From a virus, in IMG/VR virus record IMGVR_UViG_3300026097_001223, positions 1 through 64,000 of that record: a DNA stretch of 64,000 nt. One strand, 5' to 3'. Below, one piece after another: positions 50,523 through 58,250 of this stretch. Under the pieces are notes generated by a model. It was not told the DNA's origin. It did not search any database and saw only the letters and a program-made list of their open reading frames with translations. The stretch's first letter is position 1; the number at the start of each line of letters is the position of its first letter. The translations under genes and the position numbers were made by a program.

Positions 50523-51163
50523 ACTATATTTGGGTGATGTTTGTACCAGGAGCAGCCGGTAATTTCTTATCCAGGTGTTTGCAATTTGCCGAAGACACAG
50601 TTTGTTTTGCAGATAAAACTCATGGCGTACCGCAGACGCTAGAGGATAAATGGAAGCTGTTAAATTACAACACTGTAGTCGACAGTGAATTTCAAACCAG
50701 AGATTGGAAACAGTTTGAATCATGCTCGACTCCTTATCGTAACTGGTCCATGGATGTCAGCGAACAAAATAGAGTTTGGTACAGTCACCCAGATAGATCT
50801 GTGCTTGAACAAGGATTCGTAGAAAAAACTGATACACAAACTGTGGTATACATTGATCCTGAGGACCAACTGGAATGGTGCTTGATGAATGCGCTATACA
50901 AAAACAGTTACATCGTAGTTGATTGGCTGTTACAAGCTCAAGAGTTTGCTCAAGATCCAAGCAGCGTTGTTTTTCCTTTGAAGCACCTGAGAAGCATGGA
51001 TTTTATAATGCATTTCCAACAGTTAACAGATCAACTAGGATTGGTATACACAAACGACGGCATAAAATATGTAGAAAAATTACACACTCAATGGCTAACC
51101 ACAGTGTGCAAAGATATAGACGATTGGAAGAAACAATTAGGATTCAAGATTGACAACTCATAA
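50513..51163 (+). CDS. Sulfotransferase-like P-loop protein
   Basis: 216 residues. The opening V-M-F-V-P-G-A-A-G-N-F-L-S-R-C-L (7-22) resembles the PAPS-binding 5'-phosphosulfate loop of sulfotransferases, as seen in phage sulfotransferase-family proteins. The C-terminal half has the K-H-L-R-S-M-D and helical L-G-L-V-Y-T-x-D-G-I-x-Y-V stretch. The resemblance is limited, and a different P-loop fold is possible. It overlaps the SGNH-like gene by ten bases and carries the uvsX promoter within its 3' end. Confidence 0.45.
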   Translation: MAVNYIWVMFVPGAAGNFLSRCLQFAEDTVCFADKTHGVPQTLEDKWKLLNYNTVVDSEFQTRDWKQFESCSTPYRNWSMDVSEQNRVWYSHPDRSVLEQGFVEKTDTQTVVYIDPEDQLEWCLMNALYKNSYIVVDWLLQAQEFAQDPSSVVFPLKHLRSMDFIMHFQQLTDQLGLVYTNDGIKYVEKLHTQWLTTVCKDIDDWKKQLGFKIDNS

Positions 51164-51178
51164 AACGTTTGTTACACT
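51150..51178 (+). promoter_or_regulatory. sigma70-like promoter of uvsX
   Basis: TTGACA (51150-51155), 17 bases, TACACT (51173-51178). The -35 box is inside the preceding gene; the ATG of uvsX is 24 bases downstream with TAGGAGG between. Confidence 0.65.
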
Positions 51179-51202
51179 TGTTAAGATAAAGTAGGAGGCA
51201 AC

Positions 51203-52288
51203 ATGGCCAAACCATTTGATGTAAGTAAATTTAGAAAAGACATCACCAAGAGCATTGACGGACTTAGTATAGGATTCAATGATCCCACTGACTGGATCAG
51301 CACAGGAAACTATGCTTTGAACTATTTGATCTCAGGTGATTTCAATCGTGGCGTGCCTCTTGGTAAAGTCACAGTGTTTGCCGGTGAATCCGGTGCAGGC
51401 AAGAGCTATTTTGTGTCAGGAAATATTGCACGACATGCACAAGAACAAGGCATTTTCGTGGTAATGATCGACAGTGAAAACGCACTAGACGAAAGCTGGT
51501 TACAAGCATTAGGCGTAGACACCAGTGAAGACAAGTTGTTAAAACTAAGCATGGCAATGATCGATGATGTTGCTAAGACCATTTCGACTTTCATGAGTGA
51601 CTTTAAAAAGCTCGAAGCAGAAGATCGTCCCAAGGTTCTGTTTATCATTGACAGCCTGGGCATGCTATTAACACCCACAGATATCAATCAATTTGATTCA
51701 GGCGATCTCAAAGGTGATTTAGGTCGTAAGCCTAAAGCACTTACAGCACTTGTTCGTAACTGTGTAAACATGTTTGGTAGCTTCAACGTAGGCATGGTGT
51801 GTACTAACCATACATACGCAAGCCAAGACATGTTTGATCCAGATGACAAGATCTCAGGTGGACAAGGCTTTGTGTACGCTTCAAGTATTGTAGTAGCAAT
51901 GAAGAAGCTCAAGCTTAAAGAAGACGAGGATGGCAACAAAATATCTGATGTGCGCGGTATTCGTGCGGCTTGTAAGGTAATGAAAACACGCTACAGCAAG
52001 CCATTCGAAGGTGTACAAGTAAAAATCCCCTACGAGTCAGGTATGAATCCATACTCAGGATTGGTAGACATGGCTGAAAAGAAAGGACTATTGGTCAAGG
52101 ATGGCAATAGACTGCGTTATACTGCATCCAATGGTGAAGAAATCAAGCAATTCCGTAAAGCCTGGGAAGCAAACACCGACGGCTGTTTGGATCAGGTAAT
52201 GGTAGATTTTGCACAAAAAGATATAAGTAAATCTGACATGCTGGAGCCAGACGCTCCGGAAGAATCAGAGGAAACCATGAATGATTGA
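51203..52288 (+). CDS. uvsX: UvsX recombinase (RecA/RadA family)
   Basis: 361 residues (T4 UvsX: 391). Walker A G61-E-S-G-A-G-K-S68; Walker B region K-V-L-F-I-I-D-S-L-G-M-L (about 143-154); L2-like and G-G-Q-G-F-V-Y-A-S-S segments follow. It forms filaments on ssDNA for strand exchange, recombination-dependent replication and repair. It has an early-type promoter and strong ribosome site. The stop overlaps the next start by eight bases. Confidence 0.95.
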   Translation: MAKPFDVSKFRKDITKSIDGLSIGFNDPTDWISTGNYALNYLISGDFNRGVPLGKVTVFAGESGAGKSYFVSGNIARHAQEQGIFVVMIDSENALDESWLQALGVDTSEDKLLKLSMAMIDDVAKTISTFMSDFKKLEAEDRPKVLFIIDSLGMLLTPTDINQFDSGDLKGDLGRKPKALTALVRNCVNMFGSFNVGMVCTNHTYASQDMFDPDDKISGGQGFVYASSIVVAMKKLKLKEDEDGNKISDVRGIRAACKVMKTRYSKPFEGVQVKIPYESGMNPYSGLVDMAEKKGLLVKDGNRLRYTASNGEEIKQFRKAWEANTDGCLDQVMVDFAQKDISKSDMLEPDAPEESEETMND

Positions 52289-52511
52289 TATCGACACAGT
52301 AGCAGAAATCTACGCTGTAGTAAAAGAATACATCCGAGAAGTAGACAGAGAGGAAGCAGCAAGCAGTGTTGTTACCATATTAAAAGACCACGAAGTGAAA
52401 GAAGACAGCATAATTGCGGCATTTGATGATGATCGTGATATTATGCGCTGTCTAGGTGTCGACGATGAAGAAGTCGATGAAGACGAAGACTACTACGACG
52501 AGTACGAATAA
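52281..52511 (+). CDS. Small acidic protein between uvsX and uvsY
   Basis: 76 residues: a helical body (IDTVAEIYAVVKEYIREVDREE) and a tail of almost pure Asp/Glu/Tyr (EEVDEDEDYYDEYE). Very acidic small proteins can mimic DNA or bind basic partners; here its neighbours suggest a partner among UvsX, UvsY and gp32. I recall similar small genes at this place in marine T4-like phages. Coupled to both neighbours (overlap with uvsX, TAATG with uvsY). Confidence 0.6.
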   Translation: MIDIDTVAEIYAVVKEYIREVDREEAASSVVTILKDHEVKEDSIIAAFDDDRDIMRCLGVDDEEVDEDEDYYDEYE

Positions 52512-52963
52512 TGTGGTATACCCGGGTAACATCTGACATCAGTCAGATACCTGACTTTATTGAGCACTATAACCAAGAGTTAAACAGTGCAAAAGCAGAG
52601 TGTCGTGTAAGCGGATATGTAGAAAACAATATCAAAGATCTGCCCGGAATCACAGAACATCGATTTAATCAGCTACAAGAAATTGAAGCCGTGTTGAATT
52701 TTCTTAATATTCAGTTGAGAAAAATTCGCAGACGACATTTTCAAAAATATCTTGAAAACTACAATCGTGCACTTACCAGTCGCGATGCTGAAAAGTATGT
52801 AGACGGCGAAGACGAAGTGATTGATTTTGAAACCATTATCAATGAAGTGGCACTGCTTCGTAACCGCTGGCTAGGTGTAATGAAAGGCTTGGACACCAAG
52901 CAGTGGCAGATGGGACACATTGTACGCTTGCGCACAGCCGGTATGGAAGATATCCAAGTATGA
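52511..52963 (+). CDS. uvsY: Recombination mediator UvsY
   Basis: 150 residues (T4 UvsY: 137). Helical and basic; recognised by the L-R-K-I-R-R-R-H-F-Q-K-Y-L core (about 71-83), E-K-Y-V-D-G-E-D-E-V and the C-terminal K-Q-W-Q-M-G-H-I-V-R-L-R-T-A-G-M-E-D, similar to the I-K-x-I-x-D-M end of T4 UvsY. It loads UvsX on gp32-coated ssDNA. The position right after uvsX supports the call; in T4 the two are distant. Confidence 0.85.
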   Translation: MWYTRVTSDISQIPDFIEHYNQELNSAKAECRVSGYVENNIKDLPGITEHRFNQLQEIEAVLNFLNIQLRKIRRRHFQKYLENYNRALTSRDAEKYVDGEDEVIDFETIINEVALLRNRWLGVMKGLDTKQWQMGHIVRLRTAGMEDIQV

Positions 52964-53712
52964 TCATAACTGACAAACAAAGTCAGGAGCACAGCGATAG
53001 ATTGAAAAATCAATTTCGCGAGTTTGACAGTTTTATTGAAAGCATAGACACATTGGCTGATTTTGGTTGCGGGCAACAAGGACATGACGTAGATTGGTGG
53101 AGCAGCTTAACCACTAGAGACGAAGAACCTTCGCCTCTGAATATTCGTGTAACAGGTGTTGATATTCATGACCATTGCGCAGCTGCTCATGAGCATAAAA
53201 ATGCACGTTATCTCAAGCATGACATAGAAAAACCTTTTGATTCCAGCTGGAAGTTTGATTTGGTATGGTGTCATAACACACTGCAATATCTAGAAAATCC
53301 ATACCGGGCACTATGCAACTGGAGAGACACTGTCGACGATGGCGGTGCACTTATACTCAGTGTGCCACAAAATATACGCCTGTTTGGGCGTACTAGGCTG
53401 TATGATCAAACCAGTCATTGTATACACAACTTCACTGTCGTTCAGCTGATTCACATCTTGTCTTTGGCAGGATGGGAAAGTCGTGGCGGGTATTACACGC
53501 TTGACATGGAAGAAGGATGGATTACAGCATTGGTATACAACACAAACGAACCAGTTCGGCATCCTCGAAACACCAGCTGGTATGATCTAGCCGAAACAGG
53601 GTTGCTCCCTCACAGTCTTGAACTTGGCATAGAAAAATATGGTTACGCCCGAGAGCAAGATCTCATGCTTGAATGGATCGACAGAAGCAAAGCCCAAGTC
53701 AAGAAGCTATAA
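52960..53712 (+). CDS. SAM-dependent methyltransferase (class I)
   Basis: 250 residues from ATG 52960, which overlaps the uvsY stop by four bases; a reading from 52903 would be out of frame inside uvsY. Motif I L-A-D-F-G-C-G (residues 32-38), acidic VTGVDIHDH (motif II), W-C-H-N-T-L-Q-Y-L (motif IV position) and G-G-A-L-I-L-S-V-P are those of small-molecule methyltransferases of the UbiE/Methyltransf_11 kind. It opens the glycan island, so a sugar or polysaccharide O-methylation is plausible. Confidence 0.75.
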   Translation: MIITDKQSQEHSDRLKNQFREFDSFIESIDTLADFGCGQQGHDVDWWSSLTTRDEEPSPLNIRVTGVDIHDHCAAAHEHKNARYLKHDIEKPFDSSWKFDLVWCHNTLQYLENPYRALCNWRDTVDDGGALILSVPQNIRLFGRTRLYDQTSHCIHNFTVVQLIHILSLAGWESRGGYYTLDMEEGWITALVYNTNEPVRHPRNTSWYDLAETGLLPHSLELGIEKYGYAREQDLMLEWIDRSKAQVKKL

Positions 53713-53723
53713 TAAATAACCAC
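53710..53723 (+). promoter_or_regulatory. Late promoter TAATAAATA five bases before the fusion gene
   Basis: Overlaps the methyltransferase stop codon. TAAATA ends at 53718; the ATG is at 53724, a predicted leaderless start. Confidence 0.55.
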
Positions 53724-54494
53724 ATGCGCACAGTATTAGTCACCGGAGGGTTCGACCCGTTGCATAGTGGACACTTGTCCTATTTTGAATCAGCGAAAAG
53801 CCTAGGGGATAGACTGATTGTTGGTGTCAACAGCGATGCCTGGTTAGCCCGCAAAAAAGGGCGCAGTTTCATGCCTAGCTCAGAAAGAACGGCTTTAGTC
53901 GATGCTCTATCTGTGGTAGATCAAGCAGTGGCTTTTGACAACGACTACGATAGAGACAACAGTTGTTGTAGATTTATTGAAGATTGCCTGGCTAATTTTC
54001 CTGATGACGAGATAGTATTTGCCAATGGCGGAGATAGGACCAAAATCAATATTCCTGAAATGACTGTGGAAAACTCTAGACTGAGTTTTTGTTTTGGCAT
54101 CGGCGGCGAGGATAAAAAGAATTCAAGCAGTTGGATATTGGAAGAATGGAAAAGCCCTAAAACTCAAAGACAATGGGGATATTATAGAGTTCTTCATGAA
54201 GCACCCGGTGTAAAAGTCAAAGAACTCACAGTAGATCCAGGCGAAAGTCTCAGCATGCAACGTCATTTTCATAGAAGTGAATATTGGCTAGTAAGCACAG
54301 GCATTGCAACAGTTGAGTACCAGAGAGATCCTAAATGGAACACCACAGTGACATCCAATTTTTCTCAGCACCAAGAATTACATATTCCAGTAGGATCCTG
54401 GCATCAACTACGCAATAACACACAAGAACCTGTGCAAATTATCGAAATTCAATACGGCACTGAGTGTATTGAAGAGGATATTGAGAGACGATGA
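53724..54494 (+). CDS. Fusion of a cytidylyltransferase-like domain and a cupin
   Basis: 256 residues from ATG 53724 (MRTVLVTGGFDPLH). An in-frame reading from 53673 would add residues before the natural start of the fold. Residues 1-140 are a nucleotidyltransferase: G-G-F-D-P-L-H-S-G-H (8-17) and S-S-E-R-T (~51-55) as in HldE-C, TagD or RfaE. Residues ~155-250 are a cupin of the type-II mannose-6-phosphate isomerase kind: V-D-P-G-E-S-L-S-M-Q-x-H-F-H-R-S-E-Y-W. Together they could activate a sugar phosphate and isomerise or bind it. This pairing is unfamiliar to me. Confidence 0.8.
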   Translation: MRTVLVTGGFDPLHSGHLSYFESAKSLGDRLIVGVNSDAWLARKKGRSFMPSSERTALVDALSVVDQAVAFDNDYDRDNSCCRFIEDCLANFPDDEIVFANGGDRTKINIPEMTVENSRLSFCFGIGGEDKKNSSSWILEEWKSPKTQRQWGYYRVLHEAPGVKVKELTVDPGESLSMQRHFHRSEYWLVSTGIATVEYQRDPKWNTTVTSNFSQHQELHIPVGSWHQLRNNTQEPVQIIEIQYGTECIEEDIERR

Positions 54495-54506
54495 TTTTAA
54501 AATTAA

Positions 54507-55250
54507 ATGGATGTAAAATTTAAAATGTCTAAGCAACTAAAAGCATGTTGGTTAAAAAGCCCTGCTCCAGGAAATTTTGGTGACATTCTTACTCCGTTTA
54601 TTTTAAATCATTACGGCTTTCGCGTAAATTACGTACACTGGAATAACATACAGCAAGCTGACGTAATATGTGTAGGTTCTATTGCCAGGTTAGCAATCGC
54701 AAACACAATTGTGTTGGGTAGTGGTATTATGAGCAAAGGCGAACAATTATGTGCAGATGCTAAGTGGAAGTGGGTAAGAGGTCCACTAACACGAAATTTA
54801 GTGTTAAAGAATGGCGGGTATTGTCCTGAAATATACGGTGATGCTGCCATGTTACTTCCTAAAATTTGGCCCGGCGCTCGGCGCACTTTGTACAAAATAG
54901 GCATTGTTCCCCACTATGTTGATTATGAATTAATAAAACAAAAATATCCTGATGAATTTATAGTTAACCTAGTTGACGACAACCCTAAGAATGTAATTAA
55001 ACAAATAACCAGTTGTGACTGTATAATTTCAAGTAGCTTACATGGTATTATAGCCGCACATGCATACGGAATACCAGCAGCCTGGGTTAAGTTTAGTAAT
55101 AAGATAAAAGGTGATGACAGCAAATTTTATGATCATTATCTTTCAATGGGCATTGAGGCAAAACTTTCAACAATAGAGTCTCCGATTTTTCAGCTCGGTA
55201 AGTATGATAATAGTTTAATAGATAATATATTACAGGAAAAATTGTTATGA
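54507..55250 (+). CDS. Polysaccharide pyruvyltransferase
   Basis: 247 residues. G-N-F-G-D-I-L-T-P (about 22-30), L-G-S-G-I-M (about 71-76), V-R-G-P-L-T-R and C-I-I-S-S-S-L-H-G-I-I-A-A-H-A-Y-G-I-P-A (about 172-191) are the family's signature blocks. Enzymes of this group add pyruvate ketals from phosphoenolpyruvate to sugars of exopolysaccharides and cell walls, giving a negative charge. Start at 54507; ATG 54525 is an alternative. This gene and the next are visibly more AT-rich than their neighbours. Confidence 0.85.
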   Translation: MDVKFKMSKQLKACWLKSPAPGNFGDILTPFILNHYGFRVNYVHWNNIQQADVICVGSIARLAIANTIVLGSGIMSKGEQLCADAKWKWVRGPLTRNLVLKNGGYCPEIYGDAAMLLPKIWPGARRTLYKIGIVPHYVDYELIKQKYPDEFIVNLVDDNPKNVIKQITSCDCIISSSLHGIIAAHAYGIPAAWVKFSNKIKGDDSKFYDHYLSMGIEAKLSTIESPIFQLGKYDNSLIDNILQEKLL

Positions 55251-55828
55251 CTCTTGCTGTGATATCCTTTTATACATCTGACTGGAAATATCCCGACTAT
55301 GCAACTAACTTAAAAAAAGATTGTGAAAGGATCGGGTTGCCACATCACATCGAGTGTTTACCCAGTCGTGGCGACTATGTAAAAAATTGCAATATCAAGC
55401 CCGAATTCATAAGAAACAAATTACATCAATTAAAATCGCCAATTCTATGGATCGACGCCGATGGTAGTTTATTAAAAAGTCCTGATCTTTTGTTGACCTC
55501 GGACATTAAAAATTACGACCTTGCTGGTAACCGATGGGCAACAAACCCAGAAAGGATTCACGTGGGTTCTATATGGTTTAATTACACAGAACTTACGCTA
55601 ACATTTTTGGATACCTGGATCGACTTAGTTAACTCTAGCATAGATGATGCGGCATTCAATGGTGTTTGGAATAGATTTAAACAACAATTAAAATTATTTT
55701 CATTGCCCCCTGAATACTTTTTTATACATAAGAAAGACAATTATCTAATACCCAACAATACAATTATTTTACATAGATTATCATCGTCTGAATTAAAAAT
55801 GCAATACAAGAAAAAAACTAAGAAATGA
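55247..55828 (+). CDS. Glycosyltransferase-like protein with D-x-D motif
   Basis: 193 residues. S-P-I-L-W-I-D-A-D-G-S-L (about 63-74) is a D-x-D metal/nucleotide-sugar motif after the N-terminal Rossmann-like start (LAVISFYTSDWKYPDYATNL). H-V-G-S-I-W-F-N (about 105-112) is also typical of small GT-A enzymes. AT-rich sequence like the pyruvyltransferase gene, with which it overlaps by four bases. Sugar and acceptor unknown. Confidence 0.65.
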   Translation: MTLAVISFYTSDWKYPDYATNLKKDCERIGLPHHIECLPSRGDYVKNCNIKPEFIRNKLHQLKSPILWIDADGSLLKSPDLLLTSDIKNYDLAGNRWATNPERIHVGSIWFNYTELTLTFLDTWIDLVNSSIDDAAFNGVWNRFKQQLKLFSLPPEYFFIHKKDNYLIPNNTIILHRLSSSELKMQYKKKTKK

Positions 55829-56838
55829 AATTTTTATTATTACATCCTAATCGGCGACCTGAGTCAATTGATCAAATTCAATGTTTCAGCGATGTCTGGG
55901 GATATTATTTAGGTAACGAGCTAGCACGACATGTTACTGTGGATCATCTAGATATCCCAAGTAAGATCAACGACTCGGCGCTAGCTGTTTGGTTTGACAA
56001 TGTTGATATAGAGGGATATGATGCTGTTTTAGTGTTAGGGCTAAGATATTTTAGTCGAGTATCAAAAGATATTGTAGTAAGTTTGCAAAGGCGATTATAC
56101 CCGGGTTTTCTTTGCCAAATCTATGACGGTTCGCGTTTAGACAATGACGGAGTTGACATTACCTTTACAGTGAAAAATGACAACGTTAATAGCAAATATC
56201 AATTTGGCGCGGATGCAAACCGCTATGTAAGGCATCGTGCTCATAATGAATACGTGGGTTGGGCTGCAGACAGTACACTAAACACGCCTGCACAACAAGA
56301 TGGCATTCTCAGATTGTTAGTAGATCATACCAACTATGGTGAAAATCCTGTAGACCGAACAGCTGAAATTCTTGAACAAATTCGAGAATTTTATCACAGT
56401 GGGGTATGGAGATCTCAATGGCAGAGTGTTATTGTTAGGCGATTTGACTCGGGTAAAATTGTCTCAGTGGATTTAACTAGGCCGTCTACAATTGATCGTT
56501 ATGATCGCACCGGTGTTCCTTATCGTAGTGTGTGCAAAGAACACAGTCAGTCACATGTGTTTTTTGTAACTCATCCAGAAAGCGTAGGATTGGTTGTGCT
56601 AGAAACTGCCATGGCCGGTGCACTTACTGTTACTCCTGATGGGTACATTCCCAAGGATCGGTTAGCAACGGTCCGGCATGTTACTTATCATGATCGTATT
56701 GATTGGTCTGCTGTCTTAACTAACATTGATATCAATGCCAGTAGAGAAATTGCTTTGCCTAACTCGTGGGAGTCTGTTGCGAAACGCATTAGGGATGCAG
56801 TAAAAATACGACAGCTAATACGCAAAGGTACCGCATGA
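55825..56838 (+). CDS. GT-B-type glycosyltransferase-like protein
   Basis: 337 residues. No GT-A motif. The C-terminal H-V-F-F-V-T-H-P-E-S-V-G-L-V-V-L-E-T-A-M-A-G-A-L-T-V-T-P segment (about 250-278) has the E-S-x-G-x-x-x-L-E-x-x-x-x-G signature of GT4-like enzymes, where the second Glu contacts the donor. The N-terminal half (VLVLGLRYFSR) would be the acceptor lobe. Four-base overlaps on both sides tie it to the operon. Confidence 0.65.
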   Translation: MKFLLLHPNRRPESIDQIQCFSDVWGYYLGNELARHVTVDHLDIPSKINDSALAVWFDNVDIEGYDAVLVLGLRYFSRVSKDIVVSLQRRLYPGFLCQIYDGSRLDNDGVDITFTVKNDNVNSKYQFGADANRYVRHRAHNEYVGWAADSTLNTPAQQDGILRLLVDHTNYGENPVDRTAEILEQIREFYHSGVWRSQWQSVIVRRFDSGKIVSVDLTRPSTIDRYDRTGVPYRSVCKEHSQSHVFFVTHPESVGLVVLETAMAGALTVTPDGYIPKDRLATVRHVTYHDRIDWSAVLTNIDINASREIALPNSWESVAKRIRDAVKIRQLIRKGTA

Positions 56839-58250
56839 TTAGAATTGTCTGTTTAAAATGGGGCACCAAGTACGGTCCAGAGTATGTAAACAATCTTTTT
56901 GCAGCCGTAAGTCGCAACACTACGCTTGAACATGAATTTTGGTGCTTCACTGATAATGCTGTCGGCATTGATCCTGCTGTGAAAAGACATAGACTACCCC
57001 ATGCGAGGGAATTAGATACCTGGTGGAACAAACTTTGGTTGTTTAGCAGTGAAATGCCCTTTAAAATCAATGATGTAATACTGTATATTGATCTTGATAC
57101 ACTGATAGTAGACAACATAGATGATTTTGTAAAAATACCACAATGTGGCGACATTGTGATGCTAGAAGATTTTTATCATGGAATTGCTAAAACAGCAGGT
57201 CAAGCTGCTAGTGGCTTGATGAGTTGGACGCATGGCAGTAGATTTGATATATGGAAAAACTTTATCGCAAATCCACAGCATGTGATAAAAATGTGCCATC
57301 CTCATGGTGACCAACGCTGGATAGAAATATGCACAAACCAACCAGGGCAAAGAAGATATTGGCAAAAGATTTTGCCAAACCGAGTGGTAAGTTACAAGGT
57401 ACATTGTCAACATGGGCTACCGGCGCAGGTGGCAGTGGTTTGCTATCACGGTAAACCCAGCATACCAGAAAGTGCTACAAAAAATTATCGAGACAGCAAG
57501 CGAGCAATCTCAGCACAGCCGTGGGTGTTAGATTACTGGCATGATCAAAAGGAAAAATCAATGACTCCTTGTAAAATAAGGTATGTAGAATTACCAGCAA
57601 GAAAAATATTTGGCATGGTAGGCCGATGCGGCGGTGGATACAACACCATATGGGAAGACTGGAGTACCAGCGGACGAATTGCTAGAGAAAAAATCATGCA
57701 AGAATTTGAGTCAGGCATGAATGCAATATGCGGACACTATGACAAACTAGAAGTCAGCATGCTCAATGAAGGTATACGAAATCCAGTTGTGATCACAGGC
57801 GGATTTCCCCGTAAACGTCAAATGCAATATGTACCACCCGACATGCACGATCAAGATCCAGCAGAGTTGTTTTTTCTTGAAGGAACCACAGGCGGCAGCA
57901 GACTGCACATAGCACAAAAACACAACATGACCATTCCTTGTATACTGAATGATTGGCACAATAGATTTCCTCATGCTCCTGAGATTAGCACGGCCAACGA
58001 TGCACTACAGTATTACAAAGATCGACCAAAGCGAGTTTTCGTGGACCCAAAACAGGGATTTGTTGAAGCATTTGATACTACTAAAATAGGTCATCACCTC
58101 GGTGAAGACTTCAGTGAAGAAAAAGTTGTGCCATTGAGAGCTCCTCTTTGGGTAAGCATTATGAACAAGTACGGATACCGTGTAGATCGCTTGCCAGAGT
58201 TTGTAGAACAGATACTTCATGACGCAGGCATTGATCAGCGTAAACTGTAA
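56835..58250 (+). CDS. Glycosyltransferase (GT8-like) fused to an unknown C-terminal domain
   Basis: 471 residues. Residues 1-235 are a GT-A fold enzyme with H-E-F-W-C-F-T-D (33-40) and V-I-L-Y-I-D86-L-D88-T (D-x-D). Residues ~240-471 (from MTPCKIRYVELPARKIFGMVGRCGGGYN) are a separate domain with no motif I know; it includes GGNTIWEDW-like turns and K-R-V-F-V-D-P-K-Q-G-F-V. The following gene is a paralogue of the first domain alone, so the extension is extra. The boundary falls at a Met (57561, after KEKS), as if a second gene had been fused. Confidence 0.7.
   Translation: MIRIVCLKWGTKYGPEYVNNLFAAVSRNTTLEHEFWCFTDNAVGIDPAVKRHRLPHARELDTWWNKLWLFSSEMPFKINDVILYIDLDTLIVDNIDDFVKIPQCGDIVMLEDFYHGIAKTAGQAASGLMSWTHGSRFDIWKNFIANPQHVIKMCHPHGDQRWIEICTNQPGQRRYWQKILPNRVVSYKVHCQHGLPAQVAVVCYHGKPSIPESATKNYRDSKRAISAQPWVLDYWHDQKEKSMTPCKIRYVELPARKIFGMVGRCGGGYNTIWEDWSTSGRIAREKIMQEFESGMNAICGHYDKLEVSMLNEGIRNPVVITGGFPRKRQMQYVPPDMHDQDPAELFFLEGTTGGSRLHIAQKHNMTIPCILNDWHNRFPHAPEISTANDALQYYKDRPKRVFVDPKQGFVEAFDTTKIGHHLGEDFSEEKVVPLRAPLWVSIMNKYGYRVDRLPEFVEQILHDAGIDQRKL

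Noticed and set aside
52903-52959. N-terminal extension of the methyltransferase
   Set aside because: Runs within uvsY in a second frame; ATG 52960 overlaps the uvsY stop in the usual ATGA manner.
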